The position numbers were made by a program, and so were the translations under genes. The notes under the pieces are model-generated. The model had not been told where the DNA came from. It worked only from the letters and a program-made list of their open reading frames with translations, and ran no database searches. This document shows positions 51,279 to 58,669 of a DNA stretch of 64,000 nt, in pieces. This stretch comes from Asanoa hainanensis (GTDB taxonomy: Bacteria > Actinomycetota > Actinomycetes > Mycobacteriales > Micromonosporaceae): assembly GCF_900188485.1 (NCBI RefSeq), contig NZ_FZPH01000019.1:1-64000 (forward strand), written 5' to 3'. Numbering within the stretch: the stretch's first letter is position 1; each line of letters begins with the position of its first letter.

Positions 51279-52262
51279 GTGACCGACAGCTCACCGCTCG
51301 CCGCACTCGGCCTGCGACCCATCGAAGAGGCGACCTACCGCGAATTGGTCGCCCGCCCCGCCGCGACCACCGAAGAGCTCGCCACGGCCCTGGGCACGAG
51401 CCTGCCGGAAGCGGACGCCGCCCTGACCAGCCTGCACGGCCTGGGCCTGGCCGCCCGCTCCGGCGGTCGATATATCGCCAGCTCACCGGCGTTCGCCCTG
51501 GGCCCCTTGGTCACCGCACGCCGGGACCAACTGCGGCGGGCCGAGCTCGAGCTCGCCAACCTGGCCGCCCGCTACCGCGCGACCGCCGCCGACCGGGCCG
51601 CCGGCGACCTGGTCGAGGTGGTCAGCGGCATCGACGTGATCAGCCAGCGGTTCGAACAGCTCCAGGCGACGGCGACCGACGAGGTTCAGGCGCTGGTCAC
51701 CACCACCACGCTCGCGGTGAGCCGGGCCGACAACGCGGCCGAGACCGAGGGCCTGCGCCGCGGCGTGCGCTATCGGGTGGTCGTCGAGCGGGCGGTGTTG
51801 GAAGAAGACGGCGGCACCGCCGACGCGGCCACCGCGCTGGCAGCCGGCGAGGAAGTACGCGTCGCCGACCACGTGCCCATCAAGCTCGTGATCGCCGACC
51901 GGGCGATCGGCGTGTTGCCGATGGCCGACGAGACCAACCTCCCCACGGCGATCGTGGTGCACCGCAGCGGCCTGCTCGACGCGTTGCAGGCTCTCTTCGA
52001 CGCGGTGTGGGACCGCGCGTGGCCGCTCTCGCTCGGCCCGGATGGCGGGCTGAACGAACAATCCGAGGACGGCCGGCTCTTCCCCCTCGACCGCCAGGTG
52101 CTCGCTCTGCTCCTGACCGGCCTGACCGACCGAGCCATCGCCTCGCAGCTCGGCATGTCGATGCGCACGGTGCAACGCCGCGTCCAGCGAATGATGGAAC
52201 TCGCCGGCGTGCGCACCCGCATGCAACTGGGCTGGTACGCCGCACAGTCCGAATGGACCTAG
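51279..52262 (+). CDS. LuxR-type regulator with TrmB-like N-terminus
   Basis: A 327-residue transcription factor. The N-terminal TrmB-like winged helix is IEEATYRELVARPAATTEELATALG. A middle PLD-like/sensor part contains VVERAVLEE and VPIKLVIADR. The C-terminal LuxR helix-turn-helix (about 265-320) is LLLTGLTDRAIASQLGMSMRTVQRRVQRMM. GGGGGAAG precedes the GTG. This architecture is common in actinobacteria and often acts without a cognate kinase; the target is unknown. Confidence 0.88.
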   Translation: MTDSSPLAALGLRPIEEATYRELVARPAATTEELATALGTSLPEADAALTSLHGLGLAARSGGRYIASSPAFALGPLVTARRDQLRRAELELANLAARYRATAADRAAGDLVEVVSGIDVISQRFEQLQATATDEVQALVTTTTLAVSRADNAAETEGLRRGVRYRVVVERAVLEEDGGTADAATALAAGEEVRVADHVPIKLVIADRAIGVLPMADETNLPTAIVVHRSGLLDALQALFDAVWDRAWPLSLGPDGGLNEQSEDGRLFPLDRQVLALLLTGLTDRAIASQLGMSMRTVQRRVQRMMELAGVRTRMQLGWYAAQSEWT

Positions 52263-52280
52263 GAGAGCCGGAGACAGAAA

Positions 52281-52370
52281 GGCCCCTCGTGCACCCGTCA
52301 GAGCCCGCTTATCCTTGCTGCCTTCCGGCCCTGGGGAGGTTCACAGGTTGTACGCCGCACGAGGGGTGCA
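52281..52370 (-). ncRNA. ffs: bacterial small SRP RNA (4.5S)
   Basis: On the minus strand the conserved apical part CCAGGGCCGGAAGGCAGCA lies in a hairpin closed by CCCCTCGTGC and GCACGAGGGG, about 90 bases in all. It is the RNA of the signal recognition particle and binds Ffh. A -10-like TACGCT (complement of 52374-52379) lies just upstream, and a U-rich stretch follows the 3' end. Location beside dnaX is usual. Confidence 0.93.
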
Positions 52371-52435
52371 CCTAGCGTACCCGGGCCGACCCGTCGCCGG
52401 GTTTGGGGTGGCCTGGATCGCCCCGGGCGGACCTG

Positions 52436-52441
52436 TATCCT
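52436..52441 (+). promoter_or_regulatory. -10 element of tRNA-Ser(GGA)
   Basis: TATCCT (TANNNT) ends 7 bases before the tRNA 5' end, the usual spacing for a stable RNA promoter here. No good -35 is obvious. Confidence 0.5.
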
Positions 52442-52448
52442 GTGCGAC

Positions 52449-52533
52449 GGAGGATTCGCCTAGAGGCCTAGGGCGCACGCTTGGAAAGCGTGTTGGGTTA
52501 ACACCCTCACGAGTTCGAATCTCGTATCCTCCG
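52449..52533 (+). tRNA. tRNA-Ser(GGA)
   Basis: An 85-base class II tRNA. Acceptor GGAGGAT/ATCCTCC with discriminator G. Anticodon stem CACGC/GCGTG encloses TTGGAAA, anticodon GGA. A long variable arm TTGGGTTAACACCCTC and T arm ACGAGTTCGAATCTCGT are present. Confidence 0.95.
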
Positions 52534-52556
52534 CGCGCTCATCAGCGACTTTCTTA

Positions 52557-52587
52557 GTAGGGCCGGTCCGTTGCGGGCCGGCCCTAC
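52557..52587 (+). terminator. terminator of tRNA-Ser(GGA)
   Basis: Perfect 10-bp arms GTAGGGCCGG and CCGGCCCTAC with an 11-base loop, starting 24 bases after the tRNA and followed by ATTCGTTT. Confidence 0.75.
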
Positions 52588-52621
52588 ATTCGTTTCCCGG
52601 CAGGTCAGACGGGGGGATCTG

Positions 52622-53305
52622 GTGGGTCGGCGACAAGAAGTGCTGGTGGCGTTGGCTGACGCCGCGCTCGCGGTCGATTGCTCGCACCCCGTGCGGGTCG
52701 CGGTCGACGGTTGCTCGGCCGCCGGGAAGACCACGTTGTCGGACGAGCTCGCGGCGACGCTGCGCGAGCGGACCGCGCGCGAGGTGATCCGGGTGAGCAT
52801 CGACCAGTTCAAGCGGGCTGTCGCGCTGCGGACCCGTTATCCACAGGACTCCCCGGAGAGCTACTACCTGGACTCCTGGGACAACGACGCAATCCGCGAC
52901 AAACTGCTGGTGCCCCTGGGCCCCGGCGGCAGCCGCCGCTATCGCCACGCGCTGATGGACTTCGCCGCGCTTACCCCCGTCGACGAGCCTGACCGCACGG
53001 CGGCTGACGACGCCGTGCTGGTCGCCGACGGCTGTTTCCTGCAGCGCCCGGAGCTCGAAGAGCACTGGGACCTGCGGATCTTCGTCGACATCCCGCTGGA
53101 CGAGGTGCTGCGCAGGGGCATCGCCCGCGACCAGGCCTGGATGTCGGGGGCCGCCGCGGCCGAGCACCGATATCGGACGAGGTATATCCCCGGCGAGCGC
53201 CGCTATCTCGACGAGGTGCAGCCGCAGGACCGCGCCCAACTGGTTGTAGACAACCGGGACTTCGCGGCGCCCCGGCTGACCGTGAGGCCACACCCAAGCG
53301 CATAA
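52622..53305 (+). CDS. uridine kinase-like P-loop protein
   Basis: A 227-residue P-loop kinase of the uridine kinase/phosphoribulokinase type. Walker A is VDGCSAAGKTT, the acidic substrate motif VSIDQFKRA follows strand 2, ADGCFLQRPELEEHWDLRIFVDIPLD marks the Walker-B-like region, and the lid carries Arg residues (HRYRTRYIPGERRYL). The GTG at 52622 follows GGGGGG five bases upstream; a longer frame upstream overlaps the tRNA terminator. Nucleoside phosphorylation is likely but not certain for this stand-alone subgroup. A perfect TTATCCACA DnaA box lies inside it at 52837. Confidence 0.85.
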   Translation: MGRRQEVLVALADAALAVDCSHPVRVAVDGCSAAGKTTLSDELAATLRERTAREVIRVSIDQFKRAVALRTRYPQDSPESYYLDSWDNDAIRDKLLVPLGPGGSRRYRHALMDFAALTPVDEPDRTAADDAVLVADGCFLQRPELEEHWDLRIFVDIPLDEVLRRGIARDQAWMSGAAAAEHRYRTRYIPGERRYLDEVQPQDRAQLVVDNRDFAAPRLTVRPHPSA

Positions 53306-53340
53306 GACCAGGTCAACACCGGCTCGCTCGTACACACGTT

Positions 53341-53373
53341 CTATCCACACGCTGTGGATAAACCTGTGGATAA
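53341..53373. promoter_or_regulatory. cluster of three DnaA boxes
   Basis: CTATCCACA (53341-53349, 8 of 9 to TTATCCACA), TGTGGATAA (53353-53361) and TGTGGATAA (53365-53373, both perfect on the minus strand) lie within 33 bases, 28 bases before the next ATG. This is not an origin layout with dnaA/dnaN, so DnaA titration or DnaA control of the following gene is more likely. Confidence 0.6.
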
Positions 53374-53401
53374 CGACTACGTTGTGTGCTTGGGAGGTCA
53401 C

Positions 53402-53944
53402 ATGAAGCCACGGTTCATCCCCCTGATCGTCGTCGCGCTCGCGCTCTTCGGGCTCCTCACGGGCTATTCCACCCAGCGCGGTGGTTCGCCCGCCTATGCC
53501 AGCGCGACCACGACGGCGACCCGCTCCGACGTCGTCGACTTCGACGGCGTCCGCGGCGTGCGGCTCGGCCAGACCGACACCGAGCTCGCCCAGCAGGGTG
53601 CGATGACCAGACCGCAGGCCGCCTGTGGCCCGGTGCTCACCGGCGTGCACGAGGCGAGCCCCGTCTTCGCCAACGGTGAGCTCGTGCTGATGTGGGTCAA
53701 CCCGCCGCTGACCACGCCCGAGGGCGTCGGCGTCGGCACGTCGGTCGCGGCCACGAAGGCGGCGTATCCGCAGGCGACGACCATGAACGCGCCGGCGGGC
53801 AGCTATCAGTTCGACGGGCTGATGGTCACCAGCGGCGACCGCGCCTATCTCTTCATGCACGACGGGCAGACCGTGCGGAAGGCGGTCGTCGGCTACACCG
53901 ACGACGTGCGGCGACTCTTCACCCACGGCGTCGGCAACTGCTGA
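53402..53944 (+). CDS. secreted protein of unknown function
   Basis: A 180-residue protein with a clear N-terminal signal sequence (MKPRFIPLIVVALALFGLLTG) and no lipobox Cys. The mature part has a single repeat-like domain with VRGVRLGQTDTELAQQG, an internal Cys (QAACGPVL) and a terminal Cys, possibly disulfide-linked. GGAGG precedes the ATG. The three DnaA boxes are in its promoter region. No family recognised. Confidence 0.75.
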   Translation: MKPRFIPLIVVALALFGLLTGYSTQRGGSPAYASATTTATRSDVVDFDGVRGVRLGQTDTELAQQGAMTRPQAACGPVLTGVHEASPVFANGELVLMWVNPPLTTPEGVGVGTSVAATKAAYPQATTMNAPAGSYQFDGLMVTSGDRAYLFMHDGQTVRKAVVGYTDDVRRLFTHGVGNC

Positions 53945-54130
53945 CGCCAACTGGCCCGGCACGCCGAGCGCCTGCTCCACCCGGTCGAGCAGGCGCGGCG
54001 TCGCCCGCCGGAGCCCGTTTTCCACTCTGGACAGATGACTCTTGTCGCACGGCACCAGCGCGGCCAGGTCGGCAAGGCTGAAGCCCTGCGCCAGCCGCAG
54101 CTCGCGGAGTCGACCACCTAACGTCGGCAT
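53945..54130 (-). pseudogene. truncated XRE-family helix-turn-helix regulator
   Basis: From ATG 54130 the minus strand reads an XRE domain of about 60 residues (LRELRLAQGFSLADLAALVP, then CDKSHLSRVENGLRRATPRLL) typical of actinobacterial regulators with long C-terminal domains. Recognisable protein stops where the convergent secreted-protein gene ends. The frame remains open beyond only because it is antisense to that gene. It looks like the 5' remnant of a larger regulator; a functional short HTH protein cannot be excluded. Confidence 0.6.
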
Positions 54131-54308
54131 TGCCACCACCCCCGTGACTCGAATGGGTCTTCGGGGTCAATGCTGAACGGTGGGTCTGACGATTCAGCGG
54201 TTGCGCGGGTTGCCTGCGGGATCTGTCAACGCTGCCAAACCCGGTTTCTCGGCAAACGGTCCAGGCGCCGCATTAACGTGGCGATTGGAGCCGCCGGAGG
54301 GAGAGGCC

Positions 54309-54767
54309 ATGGCCGAGCAGGCCACACCCGCGAAGAACCCGTCCAGCCCGTTAGCCTCCGCCCGCGGCGACCACGCCGCCGTCCGGGTCCCCGACTACGC
54401 CGAGGCCAGACGCTGGTACACGGAGAAGCTCGACTTCCGCGTCGTCGCCGAATGGTCGTGGGCCGGCCTGCAGCTCGCCTACCTGTCGCCGCCCAACGAC
54501 GACAGCTTCCGCGTCGAGCTCTTCGGCGGTGGCAACCCCGACCCGGGCACCTACTACACCAACGTGATCGACAGCCTGGAGCGCCCGGGCTACCACCACT
54601 TCTGTCTGCGCGTCGACGACGTCGACGCGGTGCTGGCCGAGCTCGACCGCCGCGGCGTCACCATCTTCGGCCGCCCCTTCGACCTCAAAGAGATCAACAG
54701 CCGGCTCGCCCTGATCGGCGACCCGTGGGGCAACATGATCGAACTGTCGGCGCCGCTCGCCACCTGA
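54309..54767 (+). CDS. VOC/glyoxalase-family protein
   Basis: A 152-residue vicinal-oxygen-chelate protein with two beta-alpha-beta units: DHAAVRVPDYAEARRWYTEKLDFRVV and GYHHFCLRVDDVDAVLAELDRRG. Metal ligands fit His of DHAAVR, Glu of RVELFGG, His of HHFCL and Glu of NMIELSAP. The Met at 54309 follows GGAGGGAGAGG. It could be a glyoxalase, dioxygenase or resistance protein. Confidence 0.85.
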   Translation: MAEQATPAKNPSSPLASARGDHAAVRVPDYAEARRWYTEKLDFRVVAEWSWAGLQLAYLSPPNDDSFRVELFGGGNPDPGTYYTNVIDSLERPGYHHFCLRVDDVDAVLAELDRRGVTIFGRPFDLKEINSRLALIGDPWGNMIELSAPLAT

Positions 54768-54774
54768 CAAAAGC

Positions 54775-54803
54775 GACGCCGGGCCCACGAGGGACCCGGC
54801 GTC
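54775..54803 (-). terminator. terminator of tRNA-Ser(CGA)
   Basis: Perfect 9-bp arms GACGCCGGG and CCCGGCGTC with an 11-base loop. On the minus strand it is followed by GCTTTTGTC, beginning 6 bases after the tRNA. It may also serve the convergent VOC gene. Confidence 0.8.
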
Positions 54804-54808
54804 AACGG

Positions 54809-54895
54809 CGGTGGCGGCGGGATTTGAACCCGCGGAGGGCGTAAACCCTCACACGCTTTCGAGGCGTGCTCCTTAGGCCACTCGGACACGCCACC
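54809..54895 (-). tRNA. tRNA-Ser(CGA)
   Basis: An 87-base class II tRNA. Acceptor GGTGGCG/CGCCACC, anticodon stem CACGC/GCGTG around CTCGAAA, anticodon CGA. A long variable arm (TGAGGGTTTACGCCCTC) and T arm CGCGGGTTCAAATCCCGC are present. Confidence 0.95.
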
Positions 54896-54902
54896 GCCGA
54901 GA

Positions 54903-54908
54903 AGATTA
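54903..54908 (-). promoter_or_regulatory. -10 element of tRNA-Ser(CGA)
   Basis: Minus-strand TAATCT ends 7 bases before the tRNA 5' end, the same geometry as for tRNA-Ser(GGA). Confidence 0.55.
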
Positions 54909-54987
54909 CCCGACCCCGGGAGCGCCCGGCGCGGCGGCACCGCCCTCCCTCCGGCCAGCACAAACCCGAGGTGGCAGGATCGCCCGC

Positions 54988-55695
54988 ATGAGTATTCACA
55001 TCGGGGCGGAGCCCGGCGACATCGCGGAACGCGTCCTCATGCCCGGCGACCCGCTCCGGGCGAAGTGGATCGCCGAGACGTACCTCGACGACGCCAAGTG
55101 CTACACCCAGGTGCGCGGCATGCTCGGCTACACCGGCCGTTGGCAGGGTGTGGAGGTATCGGTGCAGGGGTCCGGCATGGGCATGCCGTCCGCGTCGATC
55201 TACGCGCACGAGCTGATCAACGACTACGGCGTCAAGACGCTGATCCGGGTCGGCTCCTGTGGTGCCCTCGCCGAGGAGCTCCAGCTCCGGGACGTGATCG
55301 CCGCCAGCGGGGCGTCGACCGACTCCAACATGAACCGGGCCCGGTTCGACGGCCTGATCGACTACGCGCCGGTCGCCGACTTCGGCCTGCTGCGCACCGC
55401 CGTCGAGAAGGCCGAGCAGCGCGGCATCCCGATGACGGTCGGTCCGATCCTGGCCGCGGACGCGTTCTACACCGATCGCCCCGACCTCTACGACTCGCTC
55501 GCCGACTACGGCGTGCTCGCGGTCGAGATGGAGTCGGCGGCGCTCTACACGATCGCGGCCCGCTTCAAGGCCCGCGCGCTGACCCTGCTCACGGTCTCCG
55601 ACCACATCAAGCGTGGCGAGAAGACCACGTCCCAGGAGCGCGAGCAGACCTTCGGGCAGATGGTCGAGATCGCCCTGGACACTGCGATCGCTTAG
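54988..55695 (+). CDS. deoD: purine-nucleoside phosphorylase, DeoD type
   Basis: A 235-residue hexameric-type phosphorylase that splits purine nucleosides with phosphate for salvage. Motifs: His4 in [37 protein letters not shown], the nucleoside-binding [12 protein letters not shown] and the catalytic Asp in TVSDHI. The length matches the family. No deo operon partners are adjacent; it is divergent from the tRNA-Ser gene. Confidence 0.94.
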   Translation: MSIHIGAEPGDIAERVLMPGDPLRAKWIAETYLDDAKCYTQVRGMLGYTGRWQGVEVSVQGSGMGMPSASIYAHELINDYGVKTLIRVGSCGALAEELQLRDVIAASGASTDSNMNRARFDGLIDYAPVADFGLLRTAVEKAEQRGIPMTVGPILAADAFYTDRPDLYDSLADYGVLAVEMESAALYTIAARFKARALTLLTVSDHIKRGEKTTSQEREQTFGQMVEIALDTAIA

Positions 55696-55756
55696 CGATC
55701 GCCTCAGATTCGGGGATCGCCTTCCTCGGCGGCGTTGAGACGCTAACCACACAAAT

Positions 55757-55791
55757 ATTTACGATCGGTCGGTCGGTTTATTCGGTACGTT
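55757..55791 (+). promoter_or_regulatory. promoter/operator of the second TetR gene
   Basis: TACGTT (55786-55791) ends 6 bases before the GTG, indicating a leaderless gene. Upstream lies an AT-rich patch and the iterated CGGTCGGTCGGT (about 55765-55777) in the spacer/-35 region, a plausible self-operator. Confidence 0.45.
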
Positions 55792-55797
55792 GGCCGG

Positions 55798-56436
55798 GTG
55801 ACCATCGACGGCAGGATCGCGCGCGGTGACCGCACCCGGGCGGCCGTACTCGATCGTGCGGTCGCCCGGGCCACCGAAGACGGCCTGGACGGGCTCTCCC
55901 TCGGCCAGCTCGCGACCGACCTCGGCGTGAGCAAGTCGGGCCTGTTCGCGCACTGGCGCTCCAAGGAAGATCTCCAGCTCGCCACCGTCGAACGGGCCCA
56001 GGAGCAGTTCCTCGAGCAGGTGGTCCGCCCGGCGTTGACCGCGCCGCGCGGCGTTCGCCGCCTCTGGGCCCTGCACGATCGGCGGATCGCCTTCTACGAG
56101 ACCGACCTGCTGCCGGGTGGCTGCTTCTTCGCCAAGGTGCAGTTCGAGTTCAGCGTGCGGCCCGGCGTGGTCCGCGACCGCCTCGCGACCACGTTCACCC
56201 TCTGGTCCGACTTCGTCGACAACCTCGCCCGACTCGCCGTCCACGAGGGTGACCTCCGCGCCGACACCGACACCCGGCAACTGGCGTACGAGCTCGAGTC
56301 ATTCGCGTTGACCGCGGTCATGCAGTCCCGGCTGCTCTCCCCCGAGATCGCCTATCGATATGCGCGCCGTGCGGCCCGTGACCGCCTGCGCACCCTCGCC
56401 ACCGATCCCGACCTGCTACCGGAGGACTCCGCATGA
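55798..56436 (+). CDS. TetR-family regulator
   Basis: A 212-residue TetR protein. The HTH (about 12-58) reads VLDRAVARATEDGLDGLSLG and LATDLGVSKSGLFAHWRSKEDLQLA. The C-terminal TetR_C-like domain contains RLWALHDRRIAFYETDLLPGGCFFAKVQFEF. The GTG is leaderless. Its stop overlaps the thioesterase start by 4 bp, so the pair is co-expressed and the ligand may be a fatty-acyl-type compound (inference). Confidence 0.88.
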   Translation: MTIDGRIARGDRTRAAVLDRAVARATEDGLDGLSLGQLATDLGVSKSGLFAHWRSKEDLQLATVERAQEQFLEQVVRPALTAPRGVRRLWALHDRRIAFYETDLLPGGCFFAKVQFEFSVRPGVVRDRLATTFTLWSDFVDNLARLAVHEGDLRADTDTRQLAYELESFALTAVMQSRLLSPEIAYRYARRAARDRLRTLATDPDLLPEDSA

Positions 56437-56894
56437 CCACCACCACCATCGAGTACGGGCACGCGGAGCGGGTCCGCATCCACTACGACGACCTCGACTC
56501 CATGGGGATCGTGCACAACTCCCGCTACGCGTTGCTCCTCGAGCGCGCCCTGACGGCGTACTGGGAAGAACGCGGTTTTGGCATTGTCGACGGCCGGCCG
56601 ACCGCGCCGGACGTGTTCCACGCGGTGGCCGAGTTCTCGATCCAGTACAAGGCGCCGATCCGCGGCACCGGCGACGTTCTGATCCATTTCTGGCTCGACG
56701 CGTTCGGGACGACGAGCGGGGTCTACGGCTTCCGGATCACGTCGGTCGACGGCACGAAGCTGCACGCCGAGGGCCGGCGCTCGATCGTGCGCCTCGACCC
56801 GGCGACGATGCGACCGACCCCGTGGACACCGGCCGCCAGGGCCGTTGCGGCACCGTTGCTGAAGCCGTCAGCCGCGGCGGAAGAAGCCGCGTAG
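56433..56894 (+). CDS. hotdog-fold acyl-CoA thioesterase
   Basis: A 153-residue 4-hydroxybenzoyl-CoA-thioesterase/YbgC-like hotdog protein. The catalytic loop is IHYDDLDSMGIVHNSRYALLLERAL (Asp in the YDDLD position), then a typical FSIQYKAPIRGTGDVLIHFWLD strand pair. Coupled to the TetR gene. Its 3' end overlaps the convergent tadA by 27 bp. Substrate unknown. Confidence 0.88.
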   Translation: MTTTTIEYGHAERVRIHYDDLDSMGIVHNSRYALLLERALTAYWEERGFGIVDGRPTAPDVFHAVAEFSIQYKAPIRGTGDVLIHFWLDAFGTTSGVYGFRITSVDGTKLHAEGRRSIVRLDPATMRPTPWTPAARAVAAPLLKPSAAAEEAA

Positions 56895-57338
56895 GAGGTC
56901 GGCGGCCTCGGTGGCGAGCACCCCGCCATAGACCTCGGGCCGGTGGGTCAACCGCCGGTCCCGGACCACGTCCCAGAGCGAGCCGACAGCCCCGGTCTTC
57001 GGCTCCCAGGCACCGAACACCACGGTGGACACCCGGGCCAGCACCAGCGCACCCGCGCACATCGTGCACGGCTCGAGCGTGACGACCAGCGTGCACCCGT
57101 CCAACCGCCAGCCACCCAGGGCCGCCGCCGCTCGCCGCATGGCGACGATCTCCGCGTGCGCCGTGGGGTCGCCGGTCAACTCGCGCTCGTTGTGCCCGAC
57201 CGCGAGCTCCTTGCCGGCCGCGTCGAGCAGCACCGCACCGACCGGGACGTCAGCCGCGTCAGTGACCGCGGCGTCGGCCGCGACCGTCAGCGCCCGCCGC
57301 ATCCACTCCTCGTGGCGGTCGCGTCGGGGGGCCGTCAC
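56868..57338 (-). CDS. tadA: tRNA-specific adenosine deaminase
   Basis: A 156-residue deaminase that converts A34 to inosine in tRNA-Arg(ACG). The zinc site is HAEIVAMR with catalytic Glu and the later EPCTMCAGAL. The GTG at 57338 overlaps the stop of the upstream partner gene by 4 bp (GTGA) and fixes the start; the longer frame is a shadow. Position next to its associated protein is as in mycobacteria. Confidence 0.94.
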   Translation of the reverse strand: MTAPRRDRHEEWMRRALTVAADAAVTDAADVPVGAVLLDAAGKELAVGHNERELTGDPTAHAEIVAMRRAAAALGGWRLDGCTLVVTLEPCTMCAGALVLARVSTVVFGAWEPKTGAVGSLWDVVRDRRLTHRPEVYGGVLATEAADLLRGFFRRG

Positions 57339-57844
57339 GCCTCCCGGAGCTCCTCGACCTCGTCGCCGCAGCCGACCGTCTGGCAGACCTCGGCGGTGAC
57401 GTCGGCCGGCAACAGCCCTTCGCGGGTGCACAGTTCCAGCAGCCGGCGGGCCGACACACCCAGGTCGGCGAGCAGGTCGGCCTCACCGACCGGATCGGCG
57501 TCGGGGTCCGCGGCCGGCTTGTCAGGGTCGGCGCTCTGCTCGACGACCTCGTCGATCTCGATCGCCGGCGCCTTGAGGTCGCCGACGAGCAGCGATCCCA
57601 GCCGCGACTCCTCGGCGAAGGCCGAGTCGGAGCCGAAGATCCGCAGGTCCTCGCCCTCGTCGAGTCGCATGACGACCAGATAGGTGTCGTCGGACTCGAC
57701 GAACAGCAGCGAGATGTCGGCGTCCAGGTCGACGTCGCGGAGCCGGTCCGCGACCTCTTCGACGTCGGCGACGCCGTTCAGGTTGACCTCGGCGGCGGTC
57801 CAGCCGGCAGAGCCGCGGACCGCGGCTCCAGCGAAGTACGACAC
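57335..57844 (-). CDS. tadA-associated protein
   Basis: A 169-residue protein of the actinobacterial family found directly upstream of tadA. It starts VSYFAGAAVRG and contains RDVDLDADISLLFVESDDTYLVVMRLDEGEDLRIFGSD. The acidic linker QSADPDKPAADPDADPV precedes a C-terminal helical part. The GTG at 57844 matches the family start; a TTG 15 bases earlier is possible. It is assumed to assist TadA, but no biochemical role is known. Confidence 0.87.
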   Translation of the reverse strand: MSYFAGAAVRGSAGWTAAEVNLNGVADVEEVADRLRDVDLDADISLLFVESDDTYLVVMRLDEGEDLRIFGSDSAFAEESRLGSLLVGDLKAPAIEIDEVVEQSADPDKPAADPDADPVGEADLLADLGVSARRLLELCTREGLLPADVTAEVCQTVGCGDEVEELREA

Positions 57845-57967
57845 GGCGTATGCCCCCAATTACCCCGGTGGCGCGCGGCCGCCGCCGTGCACCGGCATTC
57901 CATTACGACGTGACGGTAGTCGGTCGGGCCGGCGGCAGCCCGGCCAACGCCCCGAAGGAGTTAGTGG

Positions 57968-58135
57968 TCAGCTGGCCAGCCGGCGCCGGGTCGCGATCAA
58001 CTCGCGCAGCCGGTCGCCCTGAGCCCGTCGAGGCTGGCTGCGCTCGCGGACCGACTTCGCTCCCGCGAGCTCAGCCAGCAGCTGCATCCGGCGGCGGCTG
58101 CGCTCAGGGTCCAGCCGCTGCACTTTCCAAGCCAT
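57968..58135 (-). CDS. small basic protein, unrecognised
   Basis: A 55-residue, Arg-rich helical protein starting MAWKVQRLDPERSRRRMQ and ending LRELIATRRRLAS. GC-rich third positions through the whole frame support coding. No domain is recognised; small basic proteins of this kind may bind nucleic acid. It is upstream of the tadA pair on the same strand, 123 bases away. Confidence 0.5.
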   Translation of the reverse strand: MAWKVQRLDPERSRRRMQLLAELAGAKSVRERSQPRRAQGDRLRELIATRRRLAS

Positions 58136-58250
58136 GGCGGCAGCGTCTCCGATGCTCGAGCGGTTAGTCAAGGCCGGTCGCACAGTGCACGCAATCCCCT
58201 ACCCAGCGCGGCTTTCCGGCGACCACGAGTCGCGGCGCGACCACGGCAGG

Positions 58251-58619
58251 TCACCACAGTGGCCAGTCACCGCGGGACAGCCAGGTGACCACGACGACGA
58301 TCGTCGCGATGCTCCAGCCGAGCGCGGTGGCGGCCGCGAGGCCCACCGCGACACCACGGTCACCGACCTTGGCCAGCACCAACGCCACCAGAGCGGCAAT
58401 CCCGCCGGCCAGCAGCGTCCAGTAGGCGTAGCCGTTGACCGTCGAGTCGAGCACGCCGAAGGCCAGCAGCCAGACGGCCCCGGCGCCGGCACCGGAGGCC
58501 ACCGCGCCACCGCGCACGGCGTGCGGCTCGCGATAGGTGGGTCGGGTTCGCGTCGAGGGGAACAGACCCGATGGCGGTGTACGCGGAGCGCCCGCAGGTG
58601 GCATCGCCTGTTGCGTCAT
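58251..58619 (-). CDS. small integral membrane protein
   Basis: A 122-residue protein. A Pro/Thr-rich N-terminus of about 35 residues precedes three hydrophobic helices at about 41-61, 66-86 and 91-113 (GIAALVALVLAKVGDRGVAVGLAAATALGWSIATIVVVV). AGGGGGTT precedes the ATG. No family function recognised. Confidence 0.75.
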   Translation of the reverse strand: MTQQAMPPAGAPRTPPSGLFPSTRTRPTYREPHAVRGGAVASGAGAGAVWLLAFGVLDSTVNGYAYWTLLAGGIAALVALVLAKVGDRGVAVGLAAATALGWSIATIVVVVTWLSRGDWPLW

Positions 58620-58669
58620 CGGAACCCCCTCTCGAACCCGTACCCACCCTACCGAGCGTTGCCGTGCCC

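Noticed and set aside
53341-53373. Replication origin
   Set aside because: Only three boxes, no AT-rich unwinding region and no dnaA, dnaN, parA or gyrase genes nearby.
52460-53944. Continuation of the XRE reading frame to 559 residues
   Set aside because: Beyond 53945 it is the antisense of the secreted-protein and kinase genes and of a tRNA; only the first 60 or so residues look like protein.
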